Translations under genes and position numbers: made by a program | Notes under the pieces: generated by a model | What the model saw: the letters and a program-made list of their open reading frames with translations, nothing else | Database searches by the model: none | Told to the model about the DNA's origin: nothing | Shown: in pieces, positions 5,820 through 11,831 of the stretch | Layout: each line of letters opens with the position of its first letter | Numbering within the stretch: position 1 is the stretch's first letter | NCBI GenBank assembly: GCA_028227525.1 | Contig: JAOJAE010000023.1 | Coordinates: 1-11,831, forward strand | Length of the DNA: 11,831 nucleotides | DNA from: Candidatus Pelagibacter sp. | GTDB taxonomy: Bacteria > Pseudomonadota > Alphaproteobacteria > Pelagibacterales > Pelagibacteraceae | Direction: 5' to 3'

Positions 5820-5858
5820 ACAAAAAAATCAAAATATTCAATTCAGGGTTGCATCAAT
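5809..5858. promoter_or_regulatory. Paired inverted elements ATTGATGYAA in the divergent control region
   Basis: ATTGATGTAA (5809-5818) and TTGCATCAAT (5849-5858) are inverted copies with 9 of 10 positions matching and centres exactly 40 bp apart. Each core (TTGATGYAA) is itself close to a dyad. The left element overlaps the -35 of the candidate tauA promoter; the right one begins with TTGCAT, a possible -35 for the aminotransferase gene. They may be operators for a regulator of both operons; no regulator gene of the TauR type is in the window. Confidence 0.4.
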
Positions 5859-5946
5859 ATTATTCTAGTTTAAGTATTTATTTTAGTCTAAAGAGGCCAT
5901 AGATTCAGAATTACAAAATTAAATTAATATAAAGAGAGAAACTTTT

Positions 5947-7293
5947 ATGAGCTCAGAGAACAGAACTTCAGTACCAAATTCTTTAAATGAACATTGGATG
6001 CCATTTACATCTAACAAAGATTTTAAAGCAAATCCGAGATTAATAACTGAAGCTAAAGGAGTTTATTTAAAGACACACCACGGTAAAACACAAATTGATG
6101 CAAGTTCAGGATTATTTTGTAATCCATTGGGTCATGGAAGAAAAGAAATTACAGAAGCTGTAACAAAACAATTAGAAACATTAGATTATGCTCAACCTTT
6201 CCAGCAAGGTTTTGGTGGATCATTTGAATTAGCTTCAAAAATTGCAAAACATACACCAGGTGATTTAAACAAAATGTTTTTTACAATTTGTGGATCAACT
6301 GCTGTTGAAACTGCAATTAAAATTGCTGTTGCATATCATAGAGCGAAGGGAGACGCACAAAGATTTAGATTTGTAGGACGTGAAAGAGGTTATCACGGAA
6401 TGAACATTGGATGTGTTTCAGTAGGTGGAATGGTTAACAATGTTAAAACATTTGCAAGTATTTTAATGCCTGGTGTTCAACACATTAGACACACCCATTT
6501 ACCAGAACATAAATTTGTAAGCGGTCAACCGGAGACAGGTGATTATCTTGCAAATGATCTTGAGACTATTTGTGCAAACTTTGGTGGAGAAAATATTGCA
6601 GCATGTATCGTTGAACCTATTGCAGGATCAACAGGAACATTAGTTCCACCAAAAGGATACTTACAAAAACTTAGAGAGATTTGTGACAAACATGGAATAC
6701 TTTTAATCTTTGATGAAGTAATCACTGGTTGGGGTAGAACAGGATCTAAGTTTGGTGCAGATGAATTTGGTGTAACTCCTGATATTATGACAATGGCAAA
6801 AGCTACAACTAATGGTGTTGTACCTATGGGTGTTGTTGCTTGTAATGATTATATTTATGATGCAGTGATGGATGCTTCACCAACAGGAGCGGTTGAATTA
6901 TTTCATGGTTATACTTATTCTGGAATTCCAGTTGCAGTAGCTGCAGCTTTAGCTGTTCAAGATATTTTCGAAAAAGATGACATTTTTAACAGAGCAAAAA
7001 ATTTAGCTCCATATTTTCAAAAAGGTTTATTTTCTCTTCAAGATTTAGAGTCGGTAGATAATATTAGAGGATATGGAATGATGGGTGGTATTGATATGAA
7101 ATTAAATACCAAACCAGGTAAAGCTGGTTATGAGTGTTTTAAAGCTTGTTATGAAGCAGGTGTAAATTTTAAAGCAACTGGTGACTGTTTGATTATTGCT
7201 CCACAATTTATTTGTGAAGAAAAACATATTGATGAAATTATTGATAAACTTAGAACAGGTATCACTAACTATCAAAAAAACCAAAAAAACTAA
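5947..7293 (+). CDS. tpa: Class III omega-amino-acid:pyruvate aminotransferase, probable taurine:pyruvate aminotransferase
   Basis: PLP-dependent cytoplasmic enzyme of 448 aa. In this context it should transfer the amino group of taurine (or beta-alanine/hypotaurine) to pyruvate, giving alanine and sulfoacetaldehyde (or the matching semialdehyde). Visible marks: EHWMPFTSNKDFK near the N-terminus, typical of the omega-amino-acid:pyruvate group; CGSTAVETAIK (115-125) for phosphate binding; GYHG (148-151) for PLP stacking; IFDEVITGWGRTG (254-266) with Asp256 contacting the ring nitrogen; MAKATTNGVVPMG (283-295) with Lys285 as the Schiff-base lysine; and FHGYTYSGIPVA. All catalytic residues are kept. 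The ATG follows GAGAG (5934-5938). It is divergent from tauA and 36 bp upstream of alanine dehydrogenase. Sequence alone fits beta-alanine:pyruvate aminotransferase at least as well; the taurine call comes from the neighbours. Confidence 0.85.
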   Translation: MSSENRTSVPNSLNEHWMPFTSNKDFKANPRLITEAKGVYLKTHHGKTQIDASSGLFCNPLGHGRKEITEAVTKQLETLDYAQPFQQGFGGSFELASKIAKHTPGDLNKMFFTICGSTAVETAIKIAVAYHRAKGDAQRFRFVGRERGYHGMNIGCVSVGGMVNNVKTFASILMPGVQHIRHTHLPEHKFVSGQPETGDYLANDLETICANFGGENIAACIVEPIAGSTGTLVPPKGYLQKLREICDKHGILLIFDEVITGWGRTGSKFGADEFGVTPDIMTMAKATTNGVVPMGVVACNDYIYDAVMDASPTGAVELFHGYTYSGIPVAVAAALAVQDIFEKDDIFNRAKNLAPYFQKGLFSLQDLESVDNIRGYGMMGGIDMKLNTKPGKAGYECFKACYEAGVNFKATGDCLIIAPQFICEEKHIDEIIDKLRTGITNYQKNQKN

Positions 7294-7329
7294 TTAGGTT
7301 TTAAACATATAATTTAAGAGAAAAGCGTT

Positions 7330-8448
7330 ATGAAGATAGGCGTACCTAAGGAAATCAAACCACAAGAAAATAGAATTGGTTTAACACCTGAAAGTGTAAA
7401 AACATTAGTTTCAGAAGGTCATGAAGTAATTGTTGAAAACAATGGTGGTTTTGAAGCTGGTTTTGAAAATGACCAATATACTAATGTAGGTGCAAAAATT
7501 GCAAGTACTGCTGCTGATATTTTTAACGATGCAGAAATTATAGTTAAAGTTAAGGAGCCTCAAAAAGTTGAAGTAGATATGATTAGAGAAAATCAAATCG
7601 TCTACACTTATCTTCATCTTGCTGCTGCTAAAGAGCTAACTGAAGGATTGATTAAATCTAAAAGTATTAATATCGCATATGAAACAGTAACAGATGATAA
7701 TGGAAGATTACCTTTACTTGCACCAATGAGTGCTGTTGCAGGAAGGATGTCGGTTCAAGCTGGAGCTCATTGTCTTGAGAAAAATCAAAAAGGAAGAGGA
7801 CTTTTATTAGGTGGTGCACCAGGAGTAACTGGTGGAACAGTTGTTATTTTAGGTGGAGGAGTTGTTGGAGAAAATGCAGCTGTGATTGCAACTGGTATGC
7901 AAGCAAAGGTTCATATTGTTGATAAATCTGAAGCAAGATTAAAACAACTTGTTGAAATGTTTGGTGACAAAATAATTCCAGAGCAAAGTGATAAAATTGA
8001 TTTAAATAAATTAGTTTCTGAAGCTGATCTTTTAGTTGGTGGTGTCTTAATTCCAGGAGCAGAAGCTCCAAAATTGGTTACTAAAGAAATGATTAAATTA
8101 ATGAAAAGGGGATCAGTTATAGTTGATGTTGCAATTGATCAAGGTGGATGTGTTGAGACAAGTAAACCAACTACCCATGGTGATCCAACATATATCGTTG
8201 ATGATGTAGTTCATTATTGTGTAGCAAATATGCCTGGTGGTGTTCCAAGAACTTCAACACTTGCATTAAATAATGCAACTTTACCTTTTTTAGTTAAACT
8301 TGCTAACAAGGGATATCAAAAAGCTTTAGGTGAAGATAAAAATTTTTTAGCTGGCTTAAATGTTCATAAAGGTCATGTAACATACAAAGCAGTAGCAGAT
8401 GTTTTTAATCATGAATTTGTTGAACCTGAGAAAGCAATTCTAAATTAA
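7330..8448 (+). CDS. ald: Alanine dehydrogenase
   Basis: NAD-dependent L-alanine dehydrogenase of 372 aa, the usual length, converting alanine to pyruvate, ammonium and NADH. The start MKIGVPKEIKPQENRIGLTP is the family signature, with Arg15 in the substrate site. Lys75 (in VKVKEP) and His96 (in YTYLHLAA) match the catalytic lysine and histidine of characterised enzymes; the nucleotide site GGGVVG is at 175-180 with Asp198 at the end of the second strand; Asp270 lies in VDVAIDQGG. Nothing is missing. A weak AAGAG (7316-7320) precedes ATG. The gene follows the aminotransferase by 36 bp, probably as one operon, and closes its cycle: alanine made by transamination is turned back into the pyruvate acceptor while nitrogen is freed as ammonium. 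Its stop is 4 bp from the convergent galE stop. Confidence 0.96.
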   Translation: MKIGVPKEIKPQENRIGLTPESVKTLVSEGHEVIVENNGGFEAGFENDQYTNVGAKIASTAADIFNDAEIIVKVKEPQKVEVDMIRENQIVYTYLHLAAAKELTEGLIKSKSINIAYETVTDDNGRLPLLAPMSAVAGRMSVQAGAHCLEKNQKGRGLLLGGAPGVTGGTVVILGGGVVGENAAVIATGMQAKVHIVDKSEARLKQLVEMFGDKIIPEQSDKIDLNKLVSEADLLVGGVLIPGAEAPKLVTKEMIKLMKRGSVIVDVAIDQGGCVETSKPTTHGDPTYIVDDVVHYCVANMPGGVPRTSTLALNNATLPFLVKLANKGYQKALGEDKNFLAGLNVHKGHVTYKAVADVFNHEFVEPEKAILN

Positions 8449-8478
8449 AAGTTTAACTAGAAATTTTAATTTTTTTTT
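8442..8478 (+). terminator. Possible weak terminator after ald
   Basis: AAATTAAAA (8442-8450) can pair with TTTTAATTT (8464-8472) around a 13-nt loop and is followed by T residues to 8478. The stem is A-T only and includes the ald stop codon, so it would be unstable; the U-tract is the better part of the evidence. The opposite strand lacks a T-run in the right place, so it would serve ald only. Confidence 0.25.
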
Positions 8479-9439
8479 CCCATTCATAAGCTGTTTTGAG
8501 AATATATTCTAAATTGTTAAATTTTGGTTTCCAATTTAAAATTTTATTAAATTTACTAGGATTAGCAACAACCATTTTACTATCTCCAGGTCTTCTAGGA
8601 CCAATTTTAGATTTTATTTTTTTACTTAAAATTTTATTATAAGTATCAATAACCTGTTTCACAGAATATCCATTTCCATAACCACAATTAAATATATTAG
8701 ACTTGTTTTTATCTAATAGATGTTTTGCTGAAACTAAATGAATATCAGCTAAGTCTGATACATGTATATAGTCCCTAATTGCTGTACCATCTCCAGTATC
8801 ATAATCGTTACCATTAATTATAATTTCATCTCTCTTGCCAACGGCAACTTCAGAAGCAATTTTAATTAAATGTGTAGAATATTTTGAAATAAGTCCTGAT
8901 CTTAATTTTTGATCAGCTCCAGCTACATTAAAATATCTTAAAATAATGTAAGAGATATCATCAGTTTTTGATTTATTAATTATATAATTTTCTAATTTTA
9001 ATTTTGTTTCTGCGTATGGGTTTAATGGATTTAAATCATCATTCTCAGAAACATTATTTTTAATTGGGTTTCCATAAACAGATGCTGTTGATGAAAAAAT
9101 AATTTTTTTTAGACCATTTTCAAAGCAAGTATTTAAAAAGATTTTTGCCTTTTCAAAATTAAAATCATTATATCTTTCAGGTTCTTTGACAGACTCATCA
9201 ACCCTAATTAGACCTGCAAAATGCATTACAATGTCAAATTTATTATTAATTAATGTTTTTGAGATATTTTTTGTATCTGCAATGTCACAATTAATAAATT
9301 TTGCTTCAGGGTTTAATAAAGTTTTGTTCCCAGTTACCAAACTGTCAACTATCGTTACATTACAACCTTGGTCAATTAATAAATTAGTAACATGACTACC
9401 TATATATCCAGCGCCACCAGTTAAAAGAATATTCTTCAT
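8453..9439 (-). CDS. galE: UDP-glucose 4-epimerase (GalE-type short-chain dehydrogenase)
   Basis: Extended short-chain dehydrogenase/reductase of 328 aa that interconverts UDP-glucose and UDP-galactose (or the N-acetyl forms) with bound NAD, supplying sugars for surface glycans. Visible: TGGAGYIGS (7-15) for NAD, Asp32 binding the adenosine ribose, HFAGLIRVDESV (73-84), SSTASVYG (116-123) with the catalytic Ser/Thr, and the YxxxK pair Tyr142/Lys146 in NPYAETKLKLE. Later come RYFNVAGAD, the substrate-site DGTAIRDYIHVSDLA, and GPRRPGD, all specific to GalE. Length is slightly short of E. coli GalE (338). It stands alone on this strand: convergent with ald (4 bp between stops) and divergent from the DMGDH-like gene with a 41-bp gap. 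Nothing links it functionally to the taurine genes. Confidence 0.93.
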   Translation of the reverse strand: MKNILLTGGAGYIGSHVTNLLIDQGCNVTIVDSLVTGNKTLLNPEAKFINCDIADTKNISKTLINNKFDIVMHFAGLIRVDESVKEPERYNDFNFEKAKIFLNTCFENGLKKIIFSSTASVYGNPIKNNVSENDDLNPLNPYAETKLKLENYIINKSKTDDISYIILRYFNVAGADQKLRSGLISKYSTHLIKIASEVAVGKRDEIIINGNDYDTGDGTAIRDYIHVSDLADIHLVSAKHLLDKNKSNIFNCGYGNGYSVKQVIDTYNKILSKKIKSKIGPRRPGDSKMVVANPSKFNKILNWKPKFNNLEYILKTAYEWEKKIKISS

Positions 9440-9480
9440 AAAATCTAAATTTAATATTAATATTAATTATCATTTAATTT
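9440..9480. promoter_or_regulatory. Compact divergent promoter gap between galE and the DMGDH-like gene
   Basis: Only 41 bp separate two divergent start codons and they must hold or abut both promoters, unless these lie inside the opposite coding regions. The gap has no G and two C on the plus strand. It contains alternating TAATATTAATATTAATTA, which gives several equivalent -10-like hexamers in both directions. No Shine-Dalgarno precedes either ATG. Exact promoter boxes cannot be assigned. Confidence 0.4.
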
Positions 9481-11831
9481 ATGAATAACAAAGAATTACC
9501 GAGAAGTACTAAAGTTATTGTGATTGGTGGAGGAGTTGCTGGATGTTCTGTTGCTTATCATTTGGCAAAATTTGGATGGAAAGACACAATACTTCTTGAA
9601 AGAGATCAGTTAACATCAGGTACCACTTGGCATGCTGCTGGGTTAGTTGGACAATTAGGTGCAACTGCTACAATTACAAAACTTAGAAAATATTCACTTA
9701 ATCTCTATAAAGAATTAGAGCAAAAAACTGAACTTTCAACAGGGCTTAAACAAAATGGTGCGATTACTGTTGCAAGTTCAAAAGAAAGACTTCAAGAATT
9801 ATTAAGGCAAGCAACATCAGCTCAACTTTTTGATGTTAATGTTGAAGTTCTTAATAAACAAAAAGTTAAAGAATTATATCCAGTAATTAATGACAAGGAT
9901 ATTTTGGGTGGTGTTTATATGCCAGAAGATGGTCAAGCGGATCCAGTAGGGGTTACTAATGTCTTAGCAAAAGCTGCTAGAATGGAGGGTGCTCAAATAT
10001 TTGAAAAAACACCTGTTACTAAAATACTTATAAAAAATAATAAAATAACTGGTGTTGAAACATCTGAGGGAAAAATTCAGTGTGAATATGTAGTTCTTGC
10101 AACTGGAATGTGGTCAAGACAAATTGGTGAAGATATTGGTGTTAGTGTGCCTTTATATCCAAATGAGCATTTTTATATAATTACCGAACCAATGAAAGAT
10201 CTACCAAAAGATCTACCAGTTTTAAGAGATTATAATGATTGTCTTTATTTAAAAGAAGATGCAGGAAAAATGCTTGTTGGTATTTTTGAGCCAGGCGCAA
10301 AAAATGCTTTTAAAGAAAAAGGGGTTGTTCCAAATGATTTTTCTTTTGGAGAGTTTCCAGATGATTTTGATCATTTTGAACCCTATTTAGAAAAATCTTT
10401 TAAAAGATTACCAATGTTAGAAACAGCAGGTGTTAGAAAATTTTTTTCAGGGCCAGAGTCGTTTACACCTGACACTCAATATTTATTAGGAGAAACTCCA
10501 GAAGTTAACAATCTTTATACGTGTTGTGGTTTTAATAGTATTGGTATTGCAAGTTCTGGTGGAGCGGGACGAGTTACAGCAGAATGGATGATTAACGGAT
10601 ATATGAATGAGGATTTATATTCATTAGATATAAAAAGATTTCAAAAATTTCATTCTTCTAAAAAATTTATAATGAATAGGGTTACAGAAACTTTGGGAGA
10701 TTTGTATGATATGCATTGGCCCTATAAACAACACATAACTTCAAGAGATCAAAAATTACTTCCATACCATGAAGAATTAAAAAAAGCAGGAGCATGTTTT
10801 GGTCAATCAGGAGAGTATGAAAGACCCATGTGGTATGCTTTAAATGGCACTAAGCGAGAGTACAATTATAGTTTTAATTATCAAAATTGGTATCCATCAG
10901 TTGAGCATGAATGCAAAAATACAATTGAAAATGTTGGATTGTTTGAACTTTCTCCTTTTTCAAAATATGAAATTAAAGGTGAAAAAGCATATAAAGAATT
11001 ACAAAGATTGTGTACCGCAAATATTAAAAATGAAATTGGAAAATGTACTTATACCCATATGCTTAATGAAGGAGCTGGAATTGAAACAGATCTAACGGTT
11101 GTTTGTCTTGAAAAAAATCATTTTAGAATAATAAGTTCTGCAGCAGTTAGAACTCATGATAAAGCACACATATTAAAATATTTATCAAAGGATCTTGAAT
11201 TTAAAGATATTACAGATGACTTAGTTTGCTTAGGTGTATTTGGACCAAAAAGTAGAGAATTATTATCAAAAATAACTGCAGAAGATTTTACAAATGAAAA
11301 TTTTAAATTTGGTACAGGTAAAAATATAAATCTAAATTCAATTGATGTTTGGGCTCAAAGACTATCCTATGTTGGTGAACTTGGTTATGAGCTTTATATT
11401 AAAAAAGAAAACGCTAAAGAAATATATGATTTAATTGTCGATACTGGAAAAGATTTTAGTCTTACTCATTGTGGCTCTCATGCTATGGATACAATGAGAA
11501 TGGAAAGTGGTTTTTTACATTGGGGACATGATATTTCACCAGAAGAAAATCAGTATCAAGCAGGACTTAATTTCGCAATTAGCTACAAAAAACCTTTTGA
11601 TTTTGTAGGAAAAGAAAAGTTGCTAAAAATTAGAGATCAAAAATTAGACCGAAGATTTGTTATGTTAGTTTTAAAAGATAATACACCTGGAAAACCACTT
11701 TTATTGCACGAAGAACCAATTTACTTTGATGATAAAATTATTGGAAAAACAACATCGGGAAATTTTTCATTTAATTATAATAAAAATTTATCATTTGGTT
11801 ATGTAAATTGTGAACTTTCAAATGAAAAACT
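9481..11831 (+). CDS. Dimethylglycine/sarcosine dehydrogenase-like FAD-GcvT oxidoreductase (3' end cut off)
   Basis: The open frame runs from ATG 9481 to the right edge, 783 full codons, without a stop; relatives are a little over 800 aa, so only a short tail is missing. Residues about 11-390 form a DAO-type FAD domain: VIGGGVAG (14-21), acidic end of the second strand at Glu40, and TTWHAAGL (48-55), where His51 matches the histidine that carries covalent FAD in dimethylglycine and sarcosine dehydrogenases. FSGPESFTPDTQ (322-333) and CGFNSIGIASSGGAGR (509-type tail of the FAD fold, near 349-364) follow. From about 430 onward is a GcvT/aminomethyl-folate domain with YVGELGYELYI (630-640) and GHDISPEENQYQAGL (682-696). 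The family oxidatively demethylates N-methylated glycines and passes the one-carbon unit to tetrahydrofolate. Exact substrate is not readable; the pairing with glycine betaine breakdown is inference, since no neighbour in view confirms it. Confidence 0.88.
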   Translation, partial: MNNKELPRSTKVIVIGGGVAGCSVAYHLAKFGWKDTILLERDQLTSGTTWHAAGLVGQLGATATITKLRKYSLNLYKELEQKTELSTGLKQNGAITVASSKERLQELLRQATSAQLFDVNVEVLNKQKVKELYPVINDKDILGGVYMPEDGQADPVGVTNVLAKAARMEGAQIFEKTPVTKILIKNNKITGVETSEGKIQCEYVVLATGMWSRQIGEDIGVSVPLYPNEHFYIITEPMKDLPKDLPVLRDYNDCLYLKEDAGKMLVGIFEPGAKNAFKEKGVVPNDFSFGEFPDDFDHFEPYLEKSFKRLPMLETAGVRKFFSGPESFTPDTQYLLGETPEVNNLYTCCGFNSIGIASSGGAGRVTAEWMINGYMNEDLYSLDIKRFQKFHSSKKFIMNRVTETLGDLYDMHWPYKQHITSRDQKLLPYHEELKKAGACFGQSGEYERPMWYALNGTKREYNYSFNYQNWYPSVEHECKNTIENVGLFELSPFSKYEIKGEKAYKELQRLCTANIKNEIGKCTYTHMLNEGAGIETDLTVVCLEKNHFRIISSAAVRTHDKAHILKYLSKDLEFKDITDDLVCLGVFGPKSRELLSKITAEDFTNENFKFGTGKNINLNSIDVWAQRLSYVGELGYELYIKKENAKEIYDLIVDTGKDFSLTHCGSHAMDTMRMESGFLHWGHDISPEENQYQAGLNFAISYKKPFDFVGKEKLLKIRDQKLDRRFVMLVLKDNTPGKPLLLHEEPIYFDDKIIGKTTSGNFSFNYNKNLSFGYVNCELSNEK

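Noticed and set aside
5776..5946. Riboswitch in the leader of the aminotransferase gene
   Set aside because: The leader is AT-rich with no stable multi-helix fold or conserved aptamer core that I can recognise; the only structure is the spaced inverted element.
10844..11095. Plus-strand 83-aa frame within the DMGDH-like gene
   Set aside because: Out-of-frame within an intact FAD/GcvT reading frame that continues through it with recognisable motifs.
1..11831. CRISPR arrays, tRNA/rRNA genes, insertion sequences, integrase or att sites
   Set aside because: I found no regularly spaced repeats, no cloverleaf-like sequences, no transposase or integrase motifs and no composition break.

Overview
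The window is AT-rich DNA with very short spacers, overlapping or nearly abutting genes and lysine/isoleucine/asparagine-heavy proteins. Together with its gene content this points to a streamlined marine alphaproteobacterium of the SAR11 / 'Candidatus Pelagibacter' type. That assignment comes from composition and gene set, not from a database search.

Layout, left to right. (1) 1-454, minus: 5'-end part of a protein with a winged-helix-like DNA-binding segment, running off the left edge. (2) 557-1029, plus: two tandem small proteins (69 and 66 aa), each with a charged N-terminus and one C-terminal membrane helix. They are gap-free paralogs in their second halves. A ~19-bp motif lies 57 bp before each start codon, and a third copy lies just upstream of the regulator. 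(3) 1009-5756, minus: a taurine-type (organosulfonate/amine) uptake cluster read tauA > [intrinsic terminator] > tauB > accessory membrane protein > tauC > Ldh2-family dehydrogenase. (4) 5947-8448, plus, divergent from tauA: a class-III omega-amino-acid:pyruvate aminotransferase (probable taurine:pyruvate aminotransferase) followed by alanine dehydrogenase. (5) 8453-9439, minus: galE-type UDP-glucose 4-epimerase. (6) 9481-11831, plus: a dimethylglycine/sarcosine dehydrogenase-like FAD + GcvT protein cut by the right edge. No stretch over 300 bp lacks a gene.

How the genes fit together (inference from families and neighbourhood): TauA captures substrate in the periplasm and TauBC with the accessory protein imports it. 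The aminotransferase moves the amino group to pyruvate, giving alanine and (if the substrate is taurine) sulfoacetaldehyde. Alanine dehydrogenase regenerates pyruvate and releases ammonium. The window has no sulfoacetaldehyde acetyltransferase (xsc) and no obvious sulfite exporter, so the fate of the carbon-sulfur skeleton is open; the Ldh2-family enzyme is a candidate redox partner. The DMGDH-like gene fits the methylated-amine/one-carbon lifestyle of such organisms.

Main points for a second look: the regulator plus two small membrane paralogs sharing a phased motif; a permease that appears split, with its first helix and periplasmic linker in the preceding ORF and a 1-nt change at an A6 run enough to fuse the frames; a strong terminator inside the transporter operon just after the binding-protein gene; and paired inverted elements in the tauA/aminotransferase divergent promoter region.
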